From Agaricus subrufescens (taxonomy: Eukaryota > Basidiomycota > Agaricomycetes > Agaricales > Agaricaceae): a DNA stretch of 64,000 bases. Shown here piece after piece: positions 20,905 through 30,626 of the stretch (within the stretch, counting starts at the first letter, position 1; every line of letters starts with the position of its first letter). The position numbers and the translations under genes are program-made. The notes under the pieces are model-generated. The model was not told where the DNA came from. It made no database searches and worked only from the letters and a program-made list of their open reading frames with translations. The stretch spans positions 1,364,001 to 1,428,000 of the forward strand of contig CM057061.1 in the NCBI GenBank assembly GCA_029945375.1, in the 5' to 3' direction.

Positions 20905-22488
20905 ATGATGACGAAGCCTCTTCCAGCCGAGACTCTCCTACAAGTCTTTCATCATTACTTGAACCTCCCAGAACAAATCCGGACTTGGACACAACCAACC
21001 GTCTGCCACTCCAGGCACACATTCACATCCCCAATTCCCCTCACCCATGTCTGTCAATTCTGGAGAGGGGTCGCATGCAACGATCCCAAACTCTGGTCTT
21101 CCATATTCGTAATCGGTCCAACCCTCAACCAAATACCCCTCGTCAAACTCTGGCTCTCCCGCACAAGAAACTTTACACTCCGAATCGAATTTCTCGAAAG
21201 ATCCTGCGAATCTTCTTCTCAAGACCTCACCATCGCCAGTCGTGAGCTCTTGGCCGTATTCTGGGAGAAAAAGCGGTTCTGGGAAGTTATCGATTTCGAG
21301 TTCACGAATATCCGGGATGAGAATTCTGACTGGATGCTTCGCGAGGCTGTTCCGGATCCTGACCTTGAGCTCGAAGTTTATTCAGCTCGAATCATAGACG
21401 GTCGTATGGGGCACAAAGATTTGACACTCCCATTATGGCGGACTGTCCCCTGGTGTCCTCAACTGCAACGGCTCGAAGTAGGGGCTATGTTTTTCCCAAC
21501 TTTAAACACGAACCTCAGAGAGTTGATTTGTCATGGACCTCAATCACGAGCCCAAATCCTTGATTTCTTAGCTTGTTGTCCGAGGCTCGAGAAGTTCGAA
21601 GGAACGGTAGCGAGACTCGCGACAGAAGACAGTCCATGGGATAAATACCCCCAGGGTTCACTTGTACACTCCCACCTCCGACATCTCTGCCTCAATAGTC
21701 TCAACGACGTGGCTTCCTTGGCCATATACAAAGCTCTTAACTGTCCTCGCCTGGAATTCCTTTCTGCGGAATTGAATGGGGGAAATCGTGATTGTGCTGT
21801 GGCGATGCACGACTTCATCGACCGTTCTAAGTGTCGTCTGCGTACTCTCAAAGGGCTCAATGTGAACCGTTTGTGTCAACACATCGAAGACGTGGCTCGT
21901 TACCTTTCCCATCCACAACTCCAAGACCTCGAAACCCTTCTCGTTCATTCACCAACCGAGAATTTCTTCAAAGCTCTAATTCTCCCCCATTCATACTCAA
22001 AGTTGCCTCTCGCGACTCCATCCGACACCCTCAACTTGTTACATCTTCCCCGTCTCAGAAACCTCAAGAATCTAGACATTGTTTCTTATAACGCCTCAAC
22101 CGGTGAAGAATTTTCTCAAATGATCGTCTCGAGATTCGAACACCTCAGACAAGTGCGATTATCAGGCACACCCCCCAACACCGTACTCCTAGAAGGCACC
22201 CAAATCTGGGGGTTTCCCGGCGTCATCGTAGACATAGGCCACGATTTTCGCCAAAGCGATGATAAAGTATGGAACGACTATACCCTTTTTGGTGGAGCCT
22301 GGAATCAAAAGTTTCTCGACTACCCAATGACTGGAGCTCGAAACGTGGCAGGCGGATTTTTCCTAAATAAAATCGGACGTGGAAATGAGTGGTACAAGTC
22401 GGATAAGTTTTTTGTTCTTGTAGATGGTAGAAAGACGGGAGGTCGTCCTCGACACAAGGGGGCCTTCTATTTATCCGATGATATATGA
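20905..22488 (+). CDS. F-box-like protein 1, 527 aa, intronless
   Basis: Probable substrate adaptor of an SCF (Skp1-Cullin-F-box) ubiquitin ligase. The N-terminus MMTKPLPAETLLQVFHHYLN is the first F-box helix, and LTHVCQFWRGVACNDPKLWSSI is the conserved second half. The rest has irregular Leu-rich segments (LERLEVGAMFF-like, LRHLCLNSL, LQDLETLL, LRNLKNLDIV) as in fungal F-box/LRR proteins. It is close in order and motif content to F-box protein 3 (both have VGAMFF/VGTWC and LKGLNVxxL segments). The A/T of the start could be MM or the second Met. Confidence 0.85.
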   Translation: MMTKPLPAETLLQVFHHYLNLPEQIRTWTQPTVCHSRHTFTSPIPLTHVCQFWRGVACNDPKLWSSIFVIGPTLNQIPLVKLWLSRTRNFTLRIEFLERSCESSSQDLTIASRELLAVFWEKKRFWEVIDFEFTNIRDENSDWMLREAVPDPDLELEVYSARIIDGRMGHKDLTLPLWRTVPWCPQLQRLEVGAMFFPTLNTNLRELICHGPQSRAQILDFLACCPRLEKFEGTVARLATEDSPWDKYPQGSLVHSHLRHLCLNSLNDVASLAIYKALNCPRLEFLSAELNGGNRDCAVAMHDFIDRSKCRLRTLKGLNVNRLCQHIEDVARYLSHPQLQDLETLLVHSPTENFFKALILPHSYSKLPLATPSDTLNLLHLPRLRNLKNLDIVSYNASTGEEFSQMIVSRFEHLRQVRLSGTPPNTVLLEGTQIWGFPGVIVDIGHDFRQSDDKVWNDYTLFGGAWNQKFLDYPMTGARNVAGGFFLNKIGRGNEWYKSDKFFVLVDGRKTGGRPRHKGAFYLSDDI

Positions 22489-23115
22489 ATGTACTTTTTT
22501 TCTCTCTTTTAGTTGAAATCTCTTTACTCGCTTGATGTTATTCTATAAAAGTAATGGATTAAATGTTATCTGCAAGCAGGCGGGCTACTCTACTCGACGC
22601 GGACTAGACGGGGAGAAAGAGGCTGACGCGGGCTCCTCGTATTTCTGGTAACCCCCCTGGTTGGCCACGTAACCGTTTACATTATGTTCAAAGGTGACAT
22701 CACAACGTAGCTTATGGTATTCCGCTGGATTTTTCTTACTCGCTTCATGTTATTCTACATTTACAAAAGGGAAAAGTAATGATGTTGGAAGATATATATA
22801 ACATGTCATCCACAAGCAGTCTAGTCGGCCACGTAACCGTTACATCATGTTCAAAAGTGACATAACAGAATACCTTATGATATTCTGCTACTGATCATAA
22901 TCACTGTCGATCAAAGGTGGTTGACTAGATTCTTAGTGGACTCACAGAAACATGTGGGCACCATTCCACATCGGGCCCGCGTTGTGCCCGTTGCAAATCA
23001 TCATATTCTCGAGTCGTTTCTCGATAACATTAAACAGAATGTATAATCTATGTATATAGAAGGGCTTGACATTTTTTTTGTAAAACATACCTACACTCTA
23101 TACTCGGCACAAATA
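22489..23115. repeat. F-box 1 3' flank with two diverged direct repeats
   Basis: About 22520-22725 is repeated at about 22735-22895. The shared segments, in the same order, are CTCGCTT(G/C)ATGTTATTCTA, an AAAGTAATG stretch, GGCCACGTAACCGTT, CATTATGTTCAAA and TTATG(G/A)TATTC. Near 22950-22995 lies a short relative of the sequence at 6957-7000 (GTGGGCACC..GCGTTGTGCCCG). No gene seen. Confidence 0.6.
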
Positions 23116-24525
23116 TTACTCCCGACTGGACCTGATACGAGGCTGCCAGTCGTGGTGTGCGTATTCTCCATTCGAACTAAACTCCGAACCATCTTTCCGA
23201 CCGTCCAATACATCAACGATTTTTCTCTTTCCCTTCGCCAAAATCCGAAACCCAGAATGAGACCACAATTTTTTTGCAAGTGGCGCGTTCCAGATACAAT
23301 CAGATGCGGTAACCATCGCCGCCTCCAACGTGTCAAATCTGGAAAGAAGGAGGTCGGAAAGCGTGCTTCCTACAGGAGGCATCACGTCTTCCAAATCGAG
23401 CAACCGTAAATGCGGTAAGAGGGGTGCCATGGCCCCGTTAGAATCTAGAGTCAAGAGCTGTAGAATGTCTCCATTCGGCCCTTTGATGCCGAGTTGCTGA
23501 ACATCATGCAGTTGTGGTAGGCGAAGCAGGTTACTGGCATGTTCTCCAGCGCCGGCCAGACCGAGTTTCGAAAGCGATCTCAGCTGGCAATTGGACCGTA
23601 TAATCATATCATAGATGGTAGGAATGTTGTGACCGTCGCTGTCCATGTCGAGTACCTCGAGCCGGGGGACAGTGAGCTTTTCAAGCAAAAGTTGTCGGGC
23701 CTTGCTAGTGCTGCCTTCCGGTTGATCGCCGTCTAGGAGTCGGAGGTTTGATAGGTGGAAATGGGTGACAGGCTCAAGTTCAATGGAAGGACGCGAAACA
23801 CTGGCATTCAAGCATGCCTCCACTGATACTAGATTTGGGCAGTTCTCGAGCATGAGCAGAATGAGGCTGTATTTCGACGGGGTATCACAGATAACCGCAG
23901 TGAGATTATTGTGAGCCCGCAGGTAAGGGGTTGGTATGATGAGAGACCTTAGAGACGGTATTAATTTGACCATGCGAGACAAGGGCTCTGTGAGACGTGA
24001 ACGGCGCATCCCTGTGAGGCCTGTGAAGGGAGGAAACTTCAAGATAAGCCTCTCCATCATCGGGAATTTGAGATTTGATCCAAGATGCATACGCAATGCA
24101 GCTGAAAAATTATAGACTTCGCCAATACCATGGATCTCTAGTATGAAGCATCTCAACCTGAAGTAATGCGGACGCAATACCTCTAAAAGCTCAGCGTAAG
24201 GCGTGGTAGAACGTCCCTCATTAATGGACTGTAGATGGATGCACAATGGGGCTTCTCTGGAGAGTGCGAGCCATTGATGCAAGAGCGGCATATGCTGCGG
24301 CGAGATTCGATGTAGTAGAATGAAGGACCACAGCTTGGGGTAGGAACACGCCACCTGGTCCCATAAGGAACAAACGCGGGTGAGAACCAGCGGGTCACTA
24401 AAGGTATCCTTGGATCGATATATCCCAGGCGTTGGAGTATCGCGAAATTCGTAGTGTGGCAGTAGAACGTAGTGAAGGAAAACCTTGCGGAGGATTTCCG
24501 GTGGCAAATCAGAGATATTGACCAT
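23116..24525 (-). CDS. F-box-like protein 2, 469 aa, intronless
   Basis: Starts MVNISDLPPEILRKVFLHYV (F-box helix) followed by LTRVCSLWDQVACSYPKLWS, the second F-box half. The central part has Leu-rich segments (MVKLIPSLRSLIIP, LRLLDGDQP, LPHLRLLDLEDV). The C-terminus ends with a basic tail containing KGKRKIVDVLDGRKDG. Most likely a cytosolic or nuclear SCF adaptor; the substrate is unknown. Divergently placed to F-box protein 3 with 1.7 kb between. Confidence 0.85.
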   Translation of the reverse strand: MVNISDLPPEILRKVFLHYVLLPHYEFRDTPTPGIYRSKDTFSDPLVLTRVCSLWDQVACSYPKLWSFILLHRISPQHMPLLHQWLALSREAPLCIHLQSINEGRSTTPYAELLEVLRPHYFRLRCFILEIHGIGEVYNFSAALRMHLGSNLKFPMMERLILKFPPFTGLTGMRRSRLTEPLSRMVKLIPSLRSLIIPTPYLRAHNNLTAVICDTPSKYSLILLMLENCPNLVSVEACLNASVSRPSIELEPVTHFHLSNLRLLDGDQPEGSTSKARQLLLEKLTVPRLEVLDMDSDGHNIPTIYDMIIRSNCQLRSLSKLGLAGAGEHASNLLRLPQLHDVQQLGIKGPNGDILQLLTLDSNGAMAPLLPHLRLLDLEDVMPPVGSTLSDLLLSRFDTLEAAMVTASDCIWNAPLAKKLWSHSGFRILAKGKRKIVDVLDGRKDGSEFSSNGEYAHHDWQPRIRSSRE

Positions 24526-26241
24526 GGTGGGTGGGGGCAGGCTGTGAGCGTGGTGAGTAACGAGCTAAAAAAAGCATTTAAATGCGGCCGCTGTACTCAC
24601 GTACTGTATGGCCAACGTTGTTACTGTAGAAGGTCGACTGCAACAGAAGAGGCGTATGAAGAGGGATTGTTGTCGCTAAAGCAGTGGAGGGAAGCAGAGA
24701 GACAAGAGCAGACGAAGGGATGAAGCTGAGAAATTTGAGCAGACTTCACACGACCGAAATGAGCTAGCGTACAAATATGATACCTCCTACCTGGAGTCTT
24801 TATACGCGACGGGGTGAAGTCCAGGCGCCGAGTGGCCACTGTCATCAAAATTGCAAAATGCAAGAAAGCATGCATGCCTTTACAGTGCTTTTACGATTAC
24901 AGATGTTCTTGGGTTATAGGACGCACACAGCTAGCACACACCACCGTGCACAATAACTTGGGCGGAGGCCGTTTGGGCCGCCTGTAGCTCTCGATTGCAC
25001 GGCGTTTCGTAAGGAAGTATGTATGGGCAACTCTGAATGCAGCCAATTGTCGTCTCCACAGTAGCCACAGGAAACAGTGAGACGGCTCTTGTATTTTACA
25101 AGCTCGTCAGTTTCGGTTGTTTCGGTTGATCTGATGTCGAAGGTACAGCGAGCATCACTGTGAGTTCTTATCTCAGTGTGTCGTGTGTCGTTGTTTCTTA
25201 GCCCGAGCGGTAGCATGATCTCGCACATGCGGCCCTATGGCCGCGTCACTGCGTCTAGGCTCAGCCAAGTCCTGCTTATTGTGGAGTGCCCTGGGAGTGC
25301 CTATGCGTACAACGATTAGTCAACTTAAACCTCTTTTGCTTTTCAGTCACATCAACAATCGAGACCCACGATACGTTATGGGTATCCGGCAATCATACAT
25401 TGCCACACATTCGCCGTTATTGCCATACATGCTTCCAGAATGTAAAGATTCTACAAGATTGGGAGGCAAAATCTCTTGAAATTGACTGAGTGTTCGCTTG
25501 ATCGAGCCGAATCGCTTGCCTGTTCTAACCTGCCTCAACACTATCAGCCCTTGAAGGCGGCTGATCAGGGAGGGTCAGAAAATGTCAGGCCTTTGGTGAG
25601 CGCGACGAGATCAGGCCGTTTTGATATTCCGACGGAGCTTGGGCTTGGCGTGTCATCAGAGAATGGAGGTTGCCATCGGTATCACTATCAATACAGCATT
25701 GAATATGAATATGATTGGCCGGGAGTTAACCGGTATCTCGGGGACTTAGTGTGGTAGGCGACCAAGAGAAATCCTTTGAGGACAGTCGGCTGTCGGTGAA
25801 ATGGAAGACCCTTATGATAAGCCTGGCCACTATTGTGGGGAATGGACATTTGATGGTTACTATGGTCGTTCAAGCGCACACTCAACAGGAAAGGGAGGTC
25901 AGGATCGATGACAATTGAAGCTGCCGTGAGGTTTGAACTCGTTGGCGGTGATATTACTGGTCACGTGTCAACATAACAATTGGATTAATTGTTGAGAGTT
26001 GTTGAAACGTTACTTTTCCCTTTCATTGTCGCTATGAGGCCTTTCTTTACTTCGGGCGTGTCTTACGGAGGAGGAGACAATAAGCACACTCCAACATATA
26101 ACTCCGGAACCATGTCAATGTGTCGACTGTAAGTGACCAGCTCACTCATTCCGTTCCAATCCCGCTTATCGTTGCCGTCCTGGAGACGCCTTCATCTTAG
26201 TATCCTAATCGACCGTCTGACGCCTTAATACATAGAACAAC
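24526..26241. other. Intergenic between divergent F-box genes 2 and 3
   Basis: 1.7 kb with only short, non-conserved frames; no gene, repeat or domain recognised. Confidence 0.45.
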
Positions 26242-27756
26242 ATGCAGAATCTTCCGACAGAGCTCCTTCAGCGGGTCTTCCAGGACTATGTCAATTTACC
26301 CGCCGACGTCCAGAACATCACTCGCCCGGTCGTCCGCCACTCGTTCACATCATTCTCGAACCCCATCACCCTCACTCACGTCTGTCGTTTCTGGCGTGCG
26401 GTAGCATGCGAGGATCCGTTTCTATGGACATCCATTCTTATCATCGGTCCGACGCACAAGATGCTACCCCTCGTTGACCTCTGGTTACAGCGAGCCGCTC
26501 ACTTCGAGCTCAGCCTGCACTTCATAGAGAGGTTTTTCAATAGGAGCCCAGAGGAACTCACAGCCGTCAGTCGTGAGCTGTTCAAAATTCTGTGGAAAAG
26601 GAGATACTACTGGGCCTATATCGATTTTCAGTTCGAGCCATCACGCGACTATACGAGGATAGGGGAGGTAGAAGAATTATTGGTGGATCCGCCCGCTGCT
26701 GACGACCAAATTCGAGTCCGCTCCGCTCGGCTTATCGACAATCGTTTGGGCGAGCTCGACTTGACAGTACCCTTATGGCTAAACGTCATCAATAATCCTT
26801 GTCTGCAGAAGGTCGAGGTGGGAACGTGGTGCCTCGACATACCCCCACATCAGCACCTAAGGGAGCTGATCTGCACTCAGCCACTTGATTCTGCATATGC
26901 CCTTCACTTCCTAGATTACACTCCCCAACTTGAGAAGTTCGTGGCCGTGATCCGTGGAGATCCAGGTGATGGCACTCCGCTTGTCCCTGAAGGAGATCTC
27001 GTCCGCCCTCACTTACGACACCTGGAAATCAACACTGTCGGTCGGACTTCCGCTTTACCTGTCTTCGGCGCCCTTACTTGCCCTCGTCTCGAGTTCTTTT
27101 CTGCAGAATTGAACGGTGGACATATAGAATCTCTACGTGCCCTAATTTCCCTCTTATGCCGATCGAAGTGCCGTTTGCATACTCTCAAAGGGCTAAACGT
27201 TCGCTACCTGGACAAAGAAAGCTTATATCATCTTTTATCTCTACACCAAGTTCGAGAGGTTGAAACTCTTTTAGCCAACAATGCAGACGACGACTTCTGC
27301 GAACTGTTAACCCTATCATCCGCTCATTCTTCCTCGTCCAACGATTCAAAGACAAGACCTCTCCTCCCTAATTTGCAAAACCTGGACTTGGTCGACATCG
27401 AGTTCTCCCCTGTCGAGTTCTCGAATATGCTAATGTCAAGGTTTGACTCCCTGAAACAAGTCCAAATCGCAAGCAACCGTTCTATCCATAGCCTCCTTGC
27501 ATACAATCGCCTATGGGAGTTCCCTGGAACCATTTCCCGTGTGACCCGAAACGGAGGAGCCGATGTTGGCATTGATTCATTTCATGGAAACCAAACGGTT
27601 TGGGATTCTAGAACGCTATTCGGCGCATCTGAAATGAGTCCTATTTTTAAACCGATTGGAGGCGAGGGAATTGTAGGAGCAGGGATTCAGTTTGGCAGAT
27701 GCGGTGTGCGGGACGGAGTCAATACTGTGGAGAGAGTTGGACGAGGTTGTAACTAA
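26242..27756 (+). CDS. F-box-like protein 3, 504 aa, intronless
   Basis: Starts MQNLPTELLQRVFQDYVNLP and continues LTHVCRFWRAVACEDPFLWTSI, giving a complete F-box. Leu-rich segments follow (LQKVEVGTWCLD, LRHLEINTV, LPNLQNLDLVDI). Clear paralog of F-box protein 1: the same block order, including LVDLWLQRA versus LVKLWLSRT and KCRLHTLKGLNVRYL versus KCRLRTLKGLNVNRL. Predicted SCF ligase adaptor; substrate unknown. Confidence 0.85.
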   Translation: MQNLPTELLQRVFQDYVNLPADVQNITRPVVRHSFTSFSNPITLTHVCRFWRAVACEDPFLWTSILIIGPTHKMLPLVDLWLQRAAHFELSLHFIERFFNRSPEELTAVSRELFKILWKRRYYWAYIDFQFEPSRDYTRIGEVEELLVDPPAADDQIRVRSARLIDNRLGELDLTVPLWLNVINNPCLQKVEVGTWCLDIPPHQHLRELICTQPLDSAYALHFLDYTPQLEKFVAVIRGDPGDGTPLVPEGDLVRPHLRHLEINTVGRTSALPVFGALTCPRLEFFSAELNGGHIESLRALISLLCRSKCRLHTLKGLNVRYLDKESLYHLLSLHQVREVETLLANNADDDFCELLTLSSAHSSSSNDSKTRPLLPNLQNLDLVDIEFSPVEFSNMLMSRFDSLKQVQIASNRSIHSLLAYNRLWEFPGTISRVTRNGGADVGIDSFHGNQTVWDSRTLFGASEMSPIFKPIGGEGIVGAGIQFGRCGVRDGVNTVERVGRGCN

Positions 27757-27993
27757 TTATTAATTATGGGTTATGTACCACGTGCAGTTTTGATTCTCTA
27801 CGCGCAAGTTACTTTTCATCACAGAACACTCTAGTCTTAATTTATCAATGTACACATTCGGAATTATTATCTTATAACATTTGGTCTGAGTATTAAATCG
27901 TGCAAAAAAAAGAAAAAAGTGATAAAGCGCGTAGCACTTGTGGGCTAGAGTCATACATGAGTAAGAAACTTGATATTACATGAACGTCCGACT

Positions 27994-29439
27994 TTAATGT
28001 GATGTCGGCGAAAGTGGAATAAAGACCGGTTGTGGTCTGAATGTTTCTAGGTCGGATATTGGGCGGCCGACCCACGGATTATTGTTTTGGCCGTATTTTC
28101 TCAGAATCTCGATGTCAGAGCTATCTCCTGTCTGACGTGCGATGCGATATCCGGGGTGTGACCATAGCTTATCCGCGAGAGGTTCTTGTGAGATATCAGT
28201 ATATGCGACAATATTGGCGGTTGCCAAAGTATTAAACCTCGAAAGTAACATGTTTGACAAGGAATGATCCAAAGGTCGTACTACTTGATCTACCGCGAGG
28301 TGCTTCAGACGGGGTAGAAGAGGGCTTTGAGCTGTGTGAGAGGATATCGTTAAGGATTCCAGAATGGACGATGTGGCGAAGTGGAGAGATAATTGTTGGA
28401 GTGATTGAAGACAGGGCGAATGGAGGAAAGAAATGTACTTTTCGGGACACTTGTCAACAGCAAGTTTTCCAAGCACGTTCAGTCGACAATTGGAACGTAA
28501 GATCATGTTGTACAATGCATCGACGAGATCCATACTACAGTCCTCCGTAGGAACATCGAGCTCAACGAGGTTAGGCGCAGTGAGGTTGTGTAATACTGGT
28601 ATCGCGCTGTCTGGCCGGCCGAAAGTGCGAAGAACGAGCATTTTCAGGGATTGGTGTGCAGTAGGTCGTTTGGTGTGTTGAAGGGGGATCGTGGGAGGGA
28701 CTGCAGGTAGTTCTAGACCTACTTTTAGCACCTCCAAGTTAGGGCATTGAGCGAGTATATCTAGAATGTTTGACCAGATGCCAATCCGCAAGCAAATTAG
28801 CTCTCTGAGTCTGGGGTGGTGCATGAAAGTCTCGGGGGATTTAAGGCCCGTGGTCAATGACGACAAGGACCCGTGCCAAAAGAACTGATCACAGACTTCC
28901 TTGATATGAGAGATATTGTTCCACTCCATAGGCGCATTTAAGAAGGCGCTCTCCAGTTGCAACTGCGGAAGTGTCGAGAGATCTGGAATGGGACAGGATA
29001 CTCCAGGGGGGAGTAGAATTCGAAAGTTTGCCAAGTCAAACCAGGCATTTCTCCACCGATCATGATGATTCACGAATAGTTGCATAAGCATCGTAATATC
29101 GTTGAGGTTGTCCACAGGCGTTCCTTTAAAAAATGCGAAGGCAAACTGGATGTCAAGTGGAGCAGTTCCAGAACGTCGGAGCCACTGATCAACCAATGGC
29201 AATTGTTTTCGTGACGGTCCAAACACAAAGAGCGAGGACCATAGCAATGGATAAGAACAAGCAACTTGGCGCCACTTATGACAGACATGAGAGAGTATGA
29301 CCGGAGTAGAAAACGTCTGGTGCGACCAGCACACTACAGGCTGTGACGTGTTGTTATGTGTTGGGAGATTGAGATACTGGATGAAGATTTCGCGAAGTAC
29401 CCTTGTAGGTAGATTAGCAGCGAGCGTAGATAACCTCAT
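27994..29439 (-). CDS. F-box-like protein 4, about 481 aa, intronless
   Basis: The frame is open upstream to 29568, but I place the start at 29439 (MRLSTLAANLPTRVLREIFI) because a duplicated fragment at 32106-32209 begins with Met at exactly this point (MELSTLVTNLPTRVFRKIFI) while its upstream sequence diverges as non-coding DNA. F-box: LPTRVLREIFIQYLNLP, then LSHVCHKWRQVACSYPLLWSSL. Leu-rich middle (LQQLSLHFATS, LPRLKHLAVDQV). The C-terminus ends with VFIPLSPTSH. Its 5' end and promoter were copied next to hydrophobin I. Confidence 0.85.
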   Translation of the reverse strand: MRLSTLAANLPTRVLREIFIQYLNLPTHNNTSQPVVCWSHQTFSTPVILSHVCHKWRQVACSYPLLWSSLFVFGPSRKQLPLVDQWLRRSGTAPLDIQFAFAFFKGTPVDNLNDITMLMQLFVNHHDRWRNAWFDLANFRILLPPGVSCPIPDLSTLPQLQLESAFLNAPMEWNNISHIKEVCDQFFWHGSLSSLTTGLKSPETFMHHPRLRELICLRIGIWSNILDILAQCPNLEVLKVGLELPAVPPTIPLQHTKRPTAHQSLKMLVLRTFGRPDSAIPVLHNLTAPNLVELDVPTEDCSMDLVDALYNMILRSNCRLNVLGKLAVDKCPEKYISFLHSPCLQSLQQLSLHFATSSILESLTISSHTAQSPLLPRLKHLAVDQVVRPLDHSLSNMLLSRFNTLATANIVAYTDISQEPLADKLWSHPGYRIARQTGDSSDIEILRKYGQNNNPWVGRPISDLETFRPQPVFIPLSPTSH

Positions 29440-30102
29440 GATAGGTACTAGAACGTATAAGGTGCCAGCATAAACGAGTTTGGCCAGACTGCTCACCCGG
29501 AGATATGAAAAATTGAATGCTGGACTCGCTAGGTCGTATCGATGTGGTTTTATACGTGGCGAGAACAAGGCAGAGACGTCTCAATGCATGATCACGACCT
29601 GTAAGCCACTCAGGAACCTGACCTGGATCGACCTAGCCTTGTATTAGAAAAGGTCGTTACGGGTGACATGATAAGACAAAGCAAAAACAATTGAAATAAA
29701 GCTATCAAATTCTCAAGCCATTATTCCTAAAATAGAACCCCCACGCATTTTGGGATAAAGACATTATAATAGTTAGTCGCTAGTTCTGGTAGACATTGAG
29801 GGAAGTCTGTTTGTGAAGAGACAACAAAGACATTTCTATATACGTTCGGCTTGTCAGTTCCCAAGCGTTGTTCTGCTGATATTCACATCACCAGTGCGCT
29901 GGTATGCATCAATCGCCTCAAACGTTGTACTGGAGATCACAAATAGCCGGGGGTTCATACGATTCATACACTACAAAAACACATTTATTTCTTCGATTTC
30001 GATTTCAAAATTTACAAATCAAAGCACATTCTATTATTACAAAAAAAATTTCCAGTCCAACCAATTGACGAGTGATTGCCGCTAAGTTGAACACGAGTAC
30101 GT
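29440..30102. promoter_or_regulatory. F-box 4 promoter and hydrophobin H 3' flank
   Basis: No gene. A near copy is at 32210-32825. The stretch 30008-30100 is the conserved hydrophobin 3' flank. Confidence 0.5.
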
Positions 30103-30547
30103 TCAAAGATTGACATTGATAGGGTTGCAGCCAAAGACGACAAGACCGTTAAAATTGTTTCCGGTGCAGCAAACGGTTTGAGAAGTGCTGGTCATATATC
30201 TGTAAGCTGCGTTTTGTTTCATGAATAGGAATACAAACCAAGAGTTGCCACCGACGCCGACGATACTGAGGGGGCTGCAAGTGATGCCAATGAGGAGATC
30301 AACGGGATTGAGGACTATGCCGAGAAGGCCAGCAAGGGTGTTAGCGACAGAAGTGCTGGTCCCCACAGAAGAGTTGCCTAATAGCTAATTGTTAAAGGGT
30401 TCAATGCGTGATACCAGCTTCAAACTCACAACACTGAATGCTGCCAGTGTTACAGCTGCCAGCCGGGTCAGTGCGAGCAATAGCACTGGCCGTGACGAAC
30501 ATGGCGAAGAACAAGACGGTGAAGATAGTAGCAAGACGAGAGAACAT
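30103..30547 (-). CDS. Class I hydrophobin (hydrophobin H), 113 aa, 3 exons
   Basis: Exons 30547-30430, 30377-30239 and 30187-30103 (118+139+85 nt) join to 114 codons with stop. Signal peptide [20 protein letters not shown] as in hydrophobins E and F, then SAIARTDPAGSCNTGSIQC. Exon 2 begins CNSSVGTSTS, with ITCSPLSIVGVGGNSC. Exon 3 gives [20 protein letters not shown] and ends NPINVNL. All eight Cys are present. Intron 1 GTGAGT..TTAG, intron 2 GTTTGT..CCAG. Confidence 0.96.
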
Positions 30548-30580
30548 TGGTACTGTGGAAGATGCTTTGAGAATGCTTGT

Positions 30581-30626
30581 GGCCCCTTAGCTGAGGACCA
30601 AGGTATGGATCCCTCGCTCTTTTATA
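30581..30626 (-). promoter_or_regulatory. Core promoter and leader block of hydrophobin H
   Basis: TATAAA on the minus strand at 30626-30621; leader block at 30596-30581 with one substitution (GGGGCC end). Confidence 0.6.

Noticed and set aside
25476..25757. Plus-strand 93-codon frame between F-box genes 2 and 3
   Set aside because: No domain, no splice continuation, no paralog.
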